Made by a program: the position numbers and the translations under genes
Source: Streptomyces rubradiris
GTDB lineage: Bacteria > Actinomycetota > Actinomycetes > Streptomycetales > Streptomycetaceae
Direction: 5' to 3'
Assembly (NCBI RefSeq): GCF_016860525.1
Contig: NZ_BNEA01000015.1
Location: 1,302,001-1,366,000, forward strand
DNA length: 64,000 bases
Notes under the pieces: generated by a model
What the model was told of the DNA's origin: nothing
Seen by the model: only the letters and a program-made list of their open reading frames with translations
Databases searched by the model: none
In this document: positions 32,547 through 41,521 of the stretch, piece after piece
Layout of the letters: each line of letters starts with the position of its first letter
Position numbering within the stretch: position 1 is the stretch's first letter

Positions 32547-33122
32547 ATGACAGGATCAGATCCCAAAGCCGACCTTCAGGTGTACCTCCAGGACGCGCGC
32601 GACGTGCTGCTCTGGAAGCTCGACGGCCTCGCCGAGTACGACATCCGGCGCCCGCTGACGCCCACCGGCACCAATCTGCTGGGCCTGGTCAAACACCTGG
32701 CGGGTGCCGAGGCCCTGTACTTCGGCGCGGCCTTCGGCCGGCCCTTCGCCGGTACGCCCCTGTGGGTGACGGGTGACGCCGAGCCGGACTCGGACCTGTG
32801 GGCGCGGGCCGACGAATCCCGTAAGGAGATCACCGCGCGGTACCGGCGGGCCTGCGCGCACGCGGACGAGACCATCGCGGCCCTCCCCCTGGACGCGGTC
32901 GGCCGACTGCCGGGCGGGGCCGGGGAGATCACGCTGCACCGGACACTGACCCACATGGTCGCCGAGACCCAGCGGCACGCCGGTCACGCCGACATCGTGC
33001 GCGAGCTGATCGACGGTGCCGTGGGCCAGCGACCGGACAGCCTCAATGTCGCGCCCCACGACCCGGAACACTACGGCCGGGTCGAACGGGCGGCGAAGGA
33101 GGCCGCCACCGACGGGAGTTAA
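32547..33122 (+). CDS. DinB-family putative metalloenzyme
   Basis: The 191-residue protein is a four-helix DinB/MST-like fold. The three probable metal-binding histidines lie in LVKHLAGAEALYF, TLTHMVAETQRHAG and the following HADIV. Members include mycothiol- and bacillithiol-dependent transferases; Streptomyces make mycothiol, so a thiol-transfer role is possible but unproven. ATG 32547 follows the 25-bp repeat and lacks a strong ribosome-binding site. The gene is convergent with the ABC-F gene, and the two TAA stop codons share the bases TTAA (33119-33122). Confidence 0.85.
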   Translation: MTGSDPKADLQVYLQDARDVLLWKLDGLAEYDIRRPLTPTGTNLLGLVKHLAGAEALYFGAAFGRPFAGTPLWVTGDAEPDSDLWARADESRKEITARYRRACAHADETIAALPLDAVGRLPGGAGEITLHRTLTHMVAETQRHAGHADIVRELIDGAVGQRPDSLNVAPHDPEHYGRVERAAKEAATDGS

Positions 33123-34756
33123 CGCTCCGTCACCTTGCCGTCCGCCACCTCCAGGCGCCGGGTCACCCGGACCGCGTCCAGCATGCGCCGGTCGTGGGTG
33201 ACCAGCAGCAGGGTGCCCTCGTAGGAGTCGAGGGCCGACTCCAGCTGCTCGATGGCGGGCAGGTCCAGGTGGTTCGTGGGCTCGTCGAGGACCAGCAGGT
33301 TGACGCCCCGGCCCTGGAGCAGGGCGAGGGCGGCGCGGGTGCGTTCGCCCGGGGAGAGGGTGTCGGCGGGCCGCAGGACGTGGTCGGACTTCAGGCCGAA
33401 CTTGGCCAGCAGGGTGCGGACCTCGACCGGCTCGGTGTCGGGCACGGCCGCGCGGAAGGCGTCCAGCAGGGTCTCGGGGCCGTGGAACAGCCGCCGGGCC
33501 TGGTCGACCTCGCCGACCAGCACACCGGAACCGAGGGCCGCGTGCCCGGAGTCGAGCGGGATCCGCCCCAGCAGGGCGCCGAGCAGGGTGGACTTGCCGG
33601 CGCCGTTGGCACCCGTCACCGCGATCCGGTCGGCCCAGTCGACCTGGAGCGACACCGGTCCGAAGGTGAAGCCGACGCGCCGCACCTCGGCGTCCCGCAG
33701 GGTCGCCACGACCGCGCCCGAGCGCGGGGCGGAGGCGATCTCCATGTGCAACTCCCACTCCTTGCGGGGCTCCTCGACCACCTCCAGGCGCTCGATCATG
33801 CGCTGGGTCTGCCGGGCCTTGGCGGCCTGCTTCTCGCTGGCCTCGCTGCGGAACTTGCGGCCGATCTTGTCGTTGTCGCCCGCCTTGCGGCGCGCGTTCT
33901 TCACGCCCTTGTCCATCCAGGACCGCTGTGTCTGGGCGCGTTCCTGGAGGGCGGCCTTCTTGTCGGCGTACTCCTCGTACTCGTCGCGGGCGTGCCGACG
34001 GGCCACCTCGCGCTCCTCCAGGTAGGCCGCGTAGCCGCCGCCGTAGAGGTTGATCTGCCGCTGGGCGAGGTCGAGTTCGAGGACCTTGGTGACCGTGCGG
34101 GTGAGGAACTCGCGGTCGTGGCTGACGACGACCGTGCCCGCGCGCAGTCCGGTGACGAACCGTTCCAGGCGCTCCAGGCCGTCCAGGTCGAGGTCGTTGG
34201 TGGGCTCGTCCAGGAGGAAGACGTCGTAGCGCGACAGCAGCAGGGAGGCGAGGCCGGCGCGGGCCGCCTGGCCGCCGGACAGGGCGGTCATCGGCTGGTC
34301 CAGGTCCACCGCCAGGCCGAGCGAGCCGGCGACCTCCTCCGCGCGGTCGTCCAGGTCCGCGCCGCCGAGGCCGAGCCAGCGCTCCAGGGCGGTGGCGTAG
34401 GCGTCGTCGGCGCCGGGCGCGCCGTCGACCAGTGCCTGGGTGGCCTCGTCCATGGCCCGCTGGGCGGCGGCGACACCGGTGCGGCGGGCCAGGAACTCCC
34501 GCACGGTCTCGCCGGGCCGGCGCTCCGGCTCCTGCGGCAGGTGGCCGACGGTCGCGGCCGGCGGGGACAGCCTCAGCTCCCCCTGCTCGGGCGGGGTGAG
34601 TCCGGCGAGCATCCGCAGCAGGGTGGACTTGCCCGCGCCGTTGGCGCCGACCAGCCCGATCACGTCGCCGGGCGCGACGACCAGGTCGAGCCCGGAGAAC
34701 AGGGGCCGGTCGCCGTGCCCGGCGGCGAGGTTCTTGGCAACGAGGGTGGCAGTCAT
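33119..34756 (-). CDS. ABC-F ATPase (ribosome-associated)
   Basis: The 545-residue protein is a tandem ATPase without membrane segments: the first domain has GANGAGKST and LSGGQAARAGLA, the second GANGAGKST and LSPGERTRAALALL, each followed by a Walker B with DEPTNDLDLD or DEPTNHLDLP. Between them is the ABC-F linker (about 225-320, charged and helical). Such proteins act on ribosomes in translation or antibiotic protection. The linker is not obviously of a resistance class, so the drug or role is unknown. A -10-like TAGGAT lies 10 bases upstream of ATG 34756, so the leader is very short, unlike the ABC-F gene at 53100. Confidence 0.88.
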   Translation of the reverse strand: MTATLVAKNLAAGHGDRPLFSGLDLVVAPGDVIGLVGANGAGKSTLLRMLAGLTPPEQGELRLSPPAATVGHLPQEPERRPGETVREFLARRTGVAAAQRAMDEATQALVDGAPGADDAYATALERWLGLGGADLDDRAEEVAGSLGLAVDLDQPMTALSGGQAARAGLASLLLSRYDVFLLDEPTNDLDLDGLERLERFVTGLRAGTVVVSHDREFLTRTVTKVLELDLAQRQINLYGGGYAAYLEEREVARRHARDEYEEYADKKAALQERAQTQRSWMDKGVKNARRKAGDNDKIGRKFRSEASEKQAAKARQTQRMIERLEVVEEPRKEWELHMEIASAPRSGAVVATLRDAEVRRVGFTFGPVSLQVDWADRIAVTGANGAGKSTLLGALLGRIPLDSGHAALGSGVLVGEVDQARRLFHGPETLLDAFRAAVPDTEPVEVRTLLAKFGLKSDHVLRPADTLSPGERTRAALALLQGRGVNLLVLDEPTNHLDLPAIEQLESALDSYEGTLLLVTHDRRMLDAVRVTRRLEVADGKVTER

Positions 34757-34868
34757 CAGGACGCCGATCCTAACGGCGCCCCGCTCCGGCCCCGGCCACG
34801 TGCGCGGCCGTCACCGGGGCCGGGGGCACGCTCCTCCCCCGGTCTGCCGGGGTGGGCCGTACGGGGCC

Positions 34869-34874
34869 TATCGT
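34869..34874 (+). promoter_or_regulatory. -10 box TATCGT of a probable leaderless promoter
   Basis: TATCGT ends 6 bases before the GTG of the amino-acid oxidase gene, and no ribosome-binding site is present. Confidence 0.5.
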
Positions 34875-34880
34875 CCTGGC

Positions 34881-35819
34881 GTGGACACTGAGCCGAGGGA
34901 CGAAGTGATCGTGGTCGGGGGCGGGGTCGCCGGGCTGACGACGGCCGTGCTGCTGGCCGAGTCGGGGCGACGGGTACGGGTGTGGGCGCGGGAGCCGGCC
35001 GAGCGGACCACCTCCGCGGTCGCCGGCGGCCTGTGGTGGCCGTACCGCATCGAACCCGAGCCGTTGGTCGGGGCGTGGGCCCTTACGTCCCTGCGCGTGT
35101 ACCAGGAGCTGGCGGCGCGGCCGGAGGAGACCGGGGTGCGCCTGGTCGACGGCGTCCACCACGGGGTGCGCCTCGCGGGGCTGGGCTCCTGGGCGGGCCG
35201 GGTGCCGGGGCTGCGGGCGGTGGCCGGGGGGCTGGCGGCGCGGCTGCCGGTGGCCGACATGCCGGTGCACCTGGCGTGGCTGCGGCGGCGGCTGGAGCGG
35301 GCGGCGGGCACGGTGGAACTCCGCGAGGTGGCCGACCTCGCGGCCGTGCCCGCCGCCGTGGTGGTCAACTGCGCGGGACTCGGGGCCCGTTCGCTGGTGC
35401 CGGACCCTTCGGTGCGTCCGGTGCGCGGGCAGCTGGTCGTGGTGGAGAACCCGGGCGTCACGGAGTGGTTCACCACCGTCGACGACTCCTCGGCCACGTC
35501 CACGTACGTCATCCCGCAGCCGGACCGGCTCCTGCTGGGCGGCACGGCCGAGGAGGACGACTGGAACCTGGAGCCGGACCCCCGGGCCGCCGCGTCGATC
35601 GTCGCCCGCTGCGCGTCGGTCCGTCCCGAGATAGCCGGCGCCCGGATACTCGCCCACCGGGTGGGCCTGCGTCCGGCCCGGACGGCGGTACGCCTGGAGC
35701 GACAGCTCCTGCCGGACGGGCGCGTCCTGGTCCACAACTACGGCCACGGCGGCGCCGGCGTCACGGTGGCGTGGGGCTGCGCACAGGAGGCGGCGAGGCT
35801 GGCGTCGCCGGCACCTTGA
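34881..35819 (+). CDS. D-amino-acid oxidase-like FAD oxidoreductase
   Basis: The 312-residue flavoprotein starts with the dinucleotide motif VIVVGGGVAGLTTAVLLAESG. It has VAGGLWWPYRIEP, the motif typical of D-amino-acid oxidases, and the C-terminal VHNYGHGGAGVTVAWG, where Gly residues hold the FAD. It should oxidise D-amino acids to imino acids with release of peroxide; substrate preference is unknown. There is no peroxisome-type or export signal. GTG 34881 fits a leaderless mRNA. The long repeat-rich region 35820-36331 follows, without a clear terminator. Confidence 0.9.
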   Translation: MDTEPRDEVIVVGGGVAGLTTAVLLAESGRRVRVWAREPAERTTSAVAGGLWWPYRIEPEPLVGAWALTSLRVYQELAARPEETGVRLVDGVHHGVRLAGLGSWAGRVPGLRAVAGGLAARLPVADMPVHLAWLRRRLERAAGTVELREVADLAAVPAAVVVNCAGLGARSLVPDPSVRPVRGQLVVVENPGVTEWFTTVDDSSATSTYVIPQPDRLLLGGTAEEDDWNLEPDPRAAASIVARCASVRPEIAGARILAHRVGLRPARTAVRLERQLLPDGRVLVHNYGHGGAGVTVAWGCAQEAARLASPAP

Positions 35820-35884
35820 GCCCTCGTCACGGGCAGCGGGCAGGGGCGTTGCCGAGCGGCCGGGCCCCGGCGTCCCGGTCGACC

Positions 35885-36185
35885 GACCGGGCGTGAGCGA
35901 GGACCGACGATCCGGCTGGGCGGCTGGGCGGCTGGCGAAGGCAGGGTCCGGTGGCCCGGCCGAGCGGCTGGCGTGAGCGGGGACCAGCGGCCCGGCCGAG
36001 CGGCTGGGCGGAAGCCGGGGGCGGGGTTTCGGCTGGGCGCAAGCCGAGGCCGACGGGTGGGCCAAGTGCCGGCGAGGCCCGGCGGTTCGGCTGAGCGCAA
36101 GCCAAGATCGGTGGTCCGGCTGAGCGCAAGCGAGGGCCGGCGGTTCGGCTGAGCGGGAACGGGGCCGGCGTTTCGGCCGAGCCAG
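35885..36185. repeat. Degenerate tandem array, unit about 29 bp
   Basis: Eight or nine degenerate units contain the core CGGCTGAGCGCAAGC or its variants (for example GGCGGTTCGGCTGAGCG at 36081 and again at about 36139). It fills most of the 512-base gap between the oxidase and the secreted peptidase genes. No gene is supported here. Confidence 0.7.
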
Positions 36186-36193
36186 GCGGTAAC

Positions 36194-36310
36194 TCCCCAG
36201 GGGCGCGGGGAACTGCGCGCCCGGCCCAGGACCGCCCGCGGCCGAACACGACGACCAGCCACCCCACCCCACAACCACCCGCACCCCAACACAACAACCA
36301 GCCACCCCAC
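36194..36310. repeat. Streptomyces dispersed intergenic repeat with an AC-rich tail
   Basis: AGGGGCGCGGGGAACTGCGC (36200-36219) followed by a C/A-rich tract with two copies of CAGCCACCCCACCC is, from memory, a common extragenic repeat in Streptomyces genomes. It lies just downstream of the leftward peptidase stop codon and may include its terminator. Confidence 0.6.
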
Positions 36311-36331
36311 CCGCGCCGGGTTCCCGAACCG

Positions 36332-38278
36332 TCAGTCGACCGGCATGTGGAGACCGGCTCGCGGCGCCCTGACCCCGCCCAGCACCGTCGGCACGGGAGT
36401 CGCCGCCCCGCCCGACGTGGCGCGGGCGAACGCCCCCGCTCCGCCCACCAGCGGCACCTTCGCCGTCGTACGGGAAAGGTCCACGGTGAGGGTCGGCCGG
36501 GTGGACGGCGGTTCGAGGAGGTCCCTGTCCGTGCCCGCGATGATCAGCGCCAGCCGGTGCCCGGCGGGGACGACGTGGTCGGTGGCGCCCAGCCGGAGGG
36601 TCATCGTGTAGGCCTTGCCCGGGGTGAGGGGGACGCCCTTCGTCGCCGAGGCGTGGTGCCCGAGGTCGGCCCAGCCCCGGCTCACCACGGTGTAGCCGAC
36701 GGCCGCGGTCCTGGCCCGGGTCTCCTTGTAGCAGGCGCTGTCCCCGGCCGTGCTCTCCCCCCAGCAGGTGCGCTCGGCGAGGGTGGTGATGCCCTCGGCG
36801 GGGTCGGCGTAGTCGCGGATGGTGTCCGGACCGATGTCAACCAGGACGGCGGACAGATGGGCGGAGGACGTGGTCGGGGTGGCGGTGACCGTCACCTCGG
36901 CGGAACCGGCCAGCCGGAGCGCGCGGGAGAGCGGCGCGGTGAGGAAACCCGCCTTCTCGGGGGTGGCCGCGGTGACGTGGGCGGCCCAGTCGGTCTCGCC
37001 CAGCCGCGGGTCGTCCGTGAAGACCGCGGTGCCGTGGGCCGGGCGCGGGCCGAGCGTGCCGACGCCCGCCTGGGGGCCCGGGGCCGGGTGCAGCACGGTG
37101 GCGCGGGTGCCGGCCGGGGGCCAGACGGGGGTGGTGACCCACTGGTCGGGGTGGCGCTCGACGTCGGCCATCGGCTCGCGGTCGACGCCGTTGTCGTAGC
37201 CGAGGAGTTCGTGGTCGAACCAGCGGTGCAGGGTGTCCACCCAGGCGCCGCGCCGGAAGTCGAACGGGTCGACGTGCCCGGTCTGGGACAGCCAGATCTT
37301 GCGCCGGACGCCGTGCCGGGCGAGGGCGTCCCACCACGGGCCGAGGTGCTGGGTGCGGACGTTGAGGTCCTGCATGCCGTGCACCGCGAAGACGCTGGCC
37401 CGGACCTCGGCCGCGTCCTTGACGTAGTCCCGCCCGGTCCACAGCGGAGTCCAGTCGCCGTTGCGCGGGCTGCCCTCGGCCAGCCTGCGCTGTACGGCCG
37501 CGCAGTGGGCGCGCGCGCCGGCGCTCTCGACACGGTCGGCGAGACGGTCGGGGCCGCCGGCGTAGAGGGGGGCTCCCTGGGCGAAGTAGTAGTCGTACCA
37601 GGAGGAGATGGCGCTGATCGGGACGATGGTCTTCAGGCCCTCGACGCCGGTGGCGGCGACGCCGTTGGCGATGGTGCCGTCCCAGCTCTTGCCGATCATG
37701 CCGGTGCGGCCGTTCGTCCAGCCGGCCCGCACGGGGGTGTCGCCGGTGCGGCTGGTGTAGGCCCTGGCGCGGCCGTTCAGCCAGTCGATGACGGCCTTCG
37801 CGGACCCGATGTCGGAGGGGCCGCCGATGTCCACGCAGCCGTCGGAGCGGTTGGTGCCGGCGAGGTCGACGCCGACGAAGGCATAGCCGCGCGGTACGAA
37901 GAAGTTGTCGTAGAACAGCGGCATCTGGACGACGTGGCCCTGGGCGTCGTACGTCTTGAGCTGGCTCTCGTTGCCTCGCCCGCAGCAGGAGTAGTACGGG
38001 CTCGCGTCCATGATGACCGGCACCTTACGGCCCTGCCGGGCGGGTTCGGCGGGCCGGACGATGTCGGCGGCGACGCGGTCGTGCCTCCCGTCGCCGTCCT
38101 CGTCGAGCCCGGTGTCGACCCATACGGACTCGCGGATCGCCTGGGCGTAGGAGTAGACGGGGGCGCTCTCCCGGGGCGCGGGCCGGGCGCCGGCCGGAGT
38201 GGGGAGAAGGGCCGTCAGGGTGACGACGGCGGTGGTGACGAGCGTTCTGCGGATCGCGGAGCGCGTGCGTGTCGGCAT
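36332..38278 (-). CDS. Secreted Xaa-Pro dipeptidyl-peptidase-type hydrolase (S15/CocE family)
   Basis: The 648-residue protein has an N-terminal signal peptide (Arg-rich start, hydrophobic core about 11-25, cleavage near ARP). The alpha/beta-hydrolase triad is visible: nucleophile Ser198 in GKSWDG, Asp in HGMQDLNV and His in QTGHVDPF. The C-terminal jelly-roll domain (about 420-648) is typical of X-Pro dipeptidyl peptidases and cocaine esterases. It should release Xaa-Pro dipeptides from extracellular peptides. It is divergent from a secreted M1 metallopeptidase gene, so the pair may share control and jointly degrade proteins outside the cell. Confidence 0.92.
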   Translation of the reverse strand: MPTRTRSAIRRTLVTTAVVTLTALLPTPAGARPAPRESAPVYSYAQAIRESVWVDTGLDEDGDGRHDRVAADIVRPAEPARQGRKVPVIMDASPYYSCCGRGNESQLKTYDAQGHVVQMPLFYDNFFVPRGYAFVGVDLAGTNRSDGCVDIGGPSDIGSAKAVIDWLNGRARAYTSRTGDTPVRAGWTNGRTGMIGKSWDGTIANGVAATGVEGLKTIVPISAISSWYDYYFAQGAPLYAGGPDRLADRVESAGARAHCAAVQRRLAEGSPRNGDWTPLWTGRDYVKDAAEVRASVFAVHGMQDLNVRTQHLGPWWDALARHGVRRKIWLSQTGHVDPFDFRRGAWVDTLHRWFDHELLGYDNGVDREPMADVERHPDQWVTTPVWPPAGTRATVLHPAPGPQAGVGTLGPRPAHGTAVFTDDPRLGETDWAAHVTAATPEKAGFLTAPLSRALRLAGSAEVTVTATPTTSSAHLSAVLVDIGPDTIRDYADPAEGITTLAERTCWGESTAGDSACYKETRARTAAVGYTVVSRGWADLGHHASATKGVPLTPGKAYTMTLRLGATDHVVPAGHRLALIIAGTDRDLLEPPSTRPTLTVDLSRTTAKVPLVGGAGAFARATSGGAATPVPTVLGGVRAPRAGLHMPVD

Positions 38279-38457
38279 GCGCGGACGGTACTCCGGTCAA
38301 CTCCCCTGAAAAAGAGGACTCTCCGGGCCACGTGACGGCTGAATGGCGATCATGTGACAGCAGGTGCCATGGACAGGTCAGGAGAGACAGGTAATGAATA
38401 GGGTGCGGAACAGAGCCTTTCCGAACGGACCCGTGGTCCTGACGACTTGGAGCTGAC

Positions 38458-39945
38458 GTGCACCGCAGAATCATCGCGCCGGGCGCATTGGCGGCGGCCT
38501 CCGTCCTGCTGGCGATCCCGGCATCGGCCGCGAGCTACACCCCCGGAGCGCAGGGTATCGGCGACCCCTACTACCCGTACTACGGCAATGGCGGCTACGA
38601 CGTCTCGCACTACGACCTGAGGCTGCAGTACCAGCCGAAGACGGACGAGTTGCAGGGCACGGCGACGATCGTGGCGAAGACCACCCAGGACCTGTCCCGC
38701 TTCGACCTGGACTTCCTGCTGGACGTGAGCGAGGTGCGGGTCAACGGCGTCAAGGCCGCCTTCACCACCTCCGGCGAGCACGAGCTGGTCGTCACCCCGA
38801 AGACCCCGCTGCCCAAGGGCACGCCGGTCACGGTCGTGGTCCGCTACAGCGGGGTGCCGTCGGCCAAGAGCGCCTACGGCTTCACCTCCTGGCACCGGAC
38901 CCCGGACGGCGGGGTGGCCGCCAACGAGCCCGAGGCGGCCTGGTGGTGGTTCCCGAGCAACGACCACCCGACCGACAAGGCCACCTACGACGTGTCGGTG
39001 TCCGTCCCGGACGGCACCCAGGCCATCTCCAACGGCACGCTCCAGTCGACCAGTTCGAAGCTGGGCTGGACCCGCTACACCTGGCGGCAGAACAAGCCGC
39101 AGGCCACCTATCTGGCCACGCTCGCGCTGGGCAGGTTCGACATCACCACCGGCACCTCCGAAGGCGGGGTGCCCGTCATCAACGCCTACAGCAAGGACCT
39201 CGGCGACAACGCGGGCGCCGCGCGGGCCGGCCTGGAGCGCACCGGCGAGATCGTGGACTGGCTGAGCGGCTACTTCGGGCCGTATCCGTTCTCCTCGGCC
39301 GGCGGGTACGTGCCGAACACCACCACCGGGTACGCGCTGGAGACGCAGACCCGCGTCTACTACAGCCCGCGGCAGTTCGCGAACGGCGCCAACACCTCCC
39401 TGGTCGTGCACGAGCTGGCCCACCAGTGGTACGGCGACTACGTGTCGGTCAAGGGCTGGAAGGACATCTGGGTCAACGAGGGCTTCGCCCGCTACGCGCA
39501 GTGGCTGTGGTCCGAGCACGAGGGCGAGGGCACCGCGCAGGAGCTGGCCGACTACGTGTACGCCTCGCACCCGGCCGACGACGCGTTCTGGACGATCGCG
39601 CCGGGCGACCCCGGCCCGGACAACCAGTTCGCCGGCGCCGTCTACGACCGGGGCGCCCTCGCCATCCAGGCGCTGCGCAACGAGATCGGCGACGACGCGT
39701 TCTTCGCGATCCTGAAGGGCTGGCCGAAGGAGCACGCCTACGGCAACGCATCGGTGGCCGACTTCCAGCGGTACGCCGAGCGGGTGTCCGGCAAGCCGCT
39801 GGCCGGGCTGTTCGACACCTGGCTGTTCCAGCCGGTGAAGCCGGCCGCGCCGTCGGCCCGCGCCCTGGTGAAGACGGGCACGGCGGTGGCGCAGCCGAAG
39901 TCGTGGAAGAAGATCGAGGCGACGAACTCGGCGCACCAGCACTGA
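38458..39945 (+). CDS. Secreted M1-family metallopeptidase
   Basis: The 495-residue protein begins with a signal peptide (about 1-25, ending ASA). The zinc site is HELAHQW (His318, Glu319, His322) with Glu341 in VNEGFARY 19 residues on. The exopeptidase GAMEN motif of classic aminopeptidase N is replaced by GYALETQTR. The protein is short for M1 (many exceed 800 residues) and lacks the large C-terminal helical domain. It probably removes N-terminal residues from peptides outside the cell. GTG 38458 follows GGAGCTGAC. A bidirectional hairpin (39975-40004) follows. Confidence 0.92.
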   Translation: MHRRIIAPGALAAASVLLAIPASAASYTPGAQGIGDPYYPYYGNGGYDVSHYDLRLQYQPKTDELQGTATIVAKTTQDLSRFDLDFLLDVSEVRVNGVKAAFTTSGEHELVVTPKTPLPKGTPVTVVVRYSGVPSAKSAYGFTSWHRTPDGGVAANEPEAAWWWFPSNDHPTDKATYDVSVSVPDGTQAISNGTLQSTSSKLGWTRYTWRQNKPQATYLATLALGRFDITTGTSEGGVPVINAYSKDLGDNAGAARAGLERTGEIVDWLSGYFGPYPFSSAGGYVPNTTTGYALETQTRVYYSPRQFANGANTSLVVHELAHQWYGDYVSVKGWKDIWVNEGFARYAQWLWSEHEGEGTAQELADYVYASHPADDAFWTIAPGDPGPDNQFAGAVYDRGALAIQALRNEIGDDAFFAILKGWPKEHAYGNASVADFQRYAERVSGKPLAGLFDTWLFQPVKPAAPSARALVKTGTAVAQPKSWKKIEATNSAHQH

Positions 39946-39974
39946 GCCGTGCGGCACGGGCACCGGTGTCTCGT

Positions 39975-40004
39975 GGCCGGCCGGGGCTCCGGCGCCGGCC
40001 GGCC
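39975..40004. terminator. Bidirectional terminator hairpin
   Basis: GGCCGGCCGG pairs with CCGGCCGGCC across a 10-base loop, between the convergent M1 peptidase and PfkB kinase genes. Confidence 0.75.
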
Positions 40005-40076
40005 CGAGCCGCCGGGGCTCCGCGCACCGGCCAGGGGCCCGGCCGCTGTGCCGCTGTCCTGGGGTCCCGCGGTGCC

Positions 40077-40994
40077 TCAGTGGCTCGGGGCGGCCGCCCG
40101 GCGCAGCAGCTCGTTCCGGCCTATCGCGTCGGCGCGGTCGGCCGGGACGGTGCAGGCGTGGGCGCCCGCGATCGCGCCGTACCGGGCGCAGCGCTCGGGC
40201 GGCTCGCCGGCGAGCCGGCCGTAGAGGAACGCGGCGGCGAAGGCGTCACCCGCGCCGTTGGAGTCCACCACCGGCGCGGGCGGGCGCGCCGCCGGTATCC
40301 GGGTCAGCGCGCCGTCGGCGAGCAGGTACGCGCCCTCGGCCCCGGCGGTGGCGACGACGGTCCGGGCGCGGCCGCGCTCGGCGATGCGCCGCATGGTCCG
40401 CTCGGGGTCGGCGAGGGCGGCGGCCGACAGGAAGACGACGTCGGCCGCGTGGGCGAACGCCTCGTGGTACGGGTTCTCGCCGTCCCAGTCGTGCAGGTCC
40501 GTGGAGAGCGGCACGCCGGTCTCGCGCAGCACGGGCAGGGCGTGGGCGCCGGGCTGGGTGATGGTCACGTGCACATGCCGGCTCGCGGCGGCCAGCGCCC
40601 GCAGGGTGGCCTCGGGGAAGCGGTCACCGGGGTGGCCGCGTGTGGTGTCGTACAGCGACAGGCGGCGGCCGTCCGGGCCGACGAGGTTGACCGCCCGCTT
40701 GGTCCCGGCCGGCTGCGGCAGCGCGGTGAGGGTGATGCCGTGCCCGGCGTGCAGGGCGCGGACGAGGTCGCCCTCGGGGTCGTCGCCGAGGAAGTCGAGG
40801 TGGTGGGTGCGCAGGCCCAGCGCGGCCAGCCCGAGGGCGACGAAGTCGCCGGTCTGCCCGGCGCGGGTGCGGATGCCCGAGTCGATCATGTAGCTGTCGG
40901 CGTACGGCAGGGGAAGCTCGGGCACCCGGACGATCGTGTCCACCCCGGCCCCGCCCAGCACCAGCACATCGCCCGCGCGCTCGGCCGCGGTCAT
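40077..40994 (-). CDS. PfkB-family carbohydrate kinase
   Basis: The 305-residue kinase has the N-terminal GGAGVDTIVRV block and the C-terminal DSNGAGDAFAAAF with the catalytic Asp and the anion hole. PfkB members phosphorylate ribose, nucleosides, fructose-phosphate or related sugars; the exact substrate is not readable. Its ATG (40994) overlaps the stop codon of the upstream macro-domain gene in an ATGA, so they are translated together. This suggests a role with ADP-ribose or its ribose product. A bidirectional hairpin lies downstream. Confidence 0.9.
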   Translation of the reverse strand: MTAAERAGDVLVLGGAGVDTIVRVPELPLPYADSYMIDSGIRTRAGQTGDFVALGLAALGLRTHHLDFLGDDPEGDLVRALHAGHGITLTALPQPAGTKRAVNLVGPDGRRLSLYDTTRGHPGDRFPEATLRALAAASRHVHVTITQPGAHALPVLRETGVPLSTDLHDWDGENPYHEAFAHAADVVFLSAAALADPERTMRRIAERGRARTVVATAGAEGAYLLADGALTRIPAARPPAPVVDSNGAGDAFAAAFLYGRLAGEPPERCARYGAIAGAHACTVPADRADAIGRNELLRRAAAPSH

Positions 40995-41479
40995 GCCCCG
41001 TCCTCCCCGTGGTCGTACACCGTCACGGCGATCCCCCGCGCCGCCAGCCGGCCGGCGACGAGCGGCTCCATGCGGGACCACTTCCCGCCCGCCAGGCCGC
41101 AGCCTATCCGGGGCATGTGCACGGACGCGCCGAGCCGGAGTACCTCGTCGCCGAGGCGGGCGAGGGCGGTGTCGACGGCCTCGTAGCGGACGGGGACGCC
41201 CTTGCCGCCCCTCCTGATCCCCCGCTGGCCGACCATGTTGGCCACCCACACCCGGGGCTCGACGCGGACCAGCTGGATCGCGCCCAGACCGAAGTCGTTG
41301 TGCGCGCGGTCGCGGTGCCAGGCGCGGTACGCGGCCTCCGGTTCCCGCCAGCGCCGCGACAGCGCCAGGACGAAGCCCCTCCCCCAGCCGCCGGTGTCGT
41401 TGCAGACATGGGCGATCACCTTGGCGCCCTCGCCCGACGGCACGGTGGCGTCACCCCGGACATACATGATCTCCGCCAT
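40991..41479 (-). CDS. Macro-domain protein (ADP-ribose-binding)
   Basis: The 162-residue protein is a single macro domain of the ALC1/TARG1/Poa1 type. It has VIAHVCNDTGGWGRG near residue 21 and MPRIGCGLAGGKW near 122. In human TARG1 the GCGLD Asp is catalytic; here that position is Ala, so it may be a Poa1-like phosphatase or an ADP-ribose reader, not a TARG1-type hydrolase. The ATG is preceded by TACGGT six bases upstream and no ribosome-binding site, so the mRNA is probably leaderless. It is coupled to the PfkB kinase gene by an ATGA overlap. Confidence 0.88.
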   Translation of the reverse strand: MAEIMYVRGDATVPSGEGAKVIAHVCNDTGGWGRGFVLALSRRWREPEAAYRAWHRDRAHNDFGLGAIQLVRVEPRVWVANMVGQRGIRRGGKGVPVRYEAVDTALARLGDEVLRLGASVHMPRIGCGLAGGKWSRMEPLVAGRLAARGIAVTVYDHGEDGA

Positions 41480-41485
41480 GACGCC

Positions 41486-41491
41486 ACCGTA
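41486..41491 (-). promoter_or_regulatory. -10 box TACGGT of a probable leaderless promoter
   Basis: On the leftward strand TACGGT ends 6 bases before the macro-domain ATG (41479). Confidence 0.5.
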
Positions 41492-41521
41492 GGCGCTGCC
41501 ACTGACAATGGCGCCGAGCCG

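Noticed and set aside
35885..36185. CRISPR or a repeat-protein gene
   Set aside because: Units are degenerate, with no regular spacers. Frames through the array show no codon bias.
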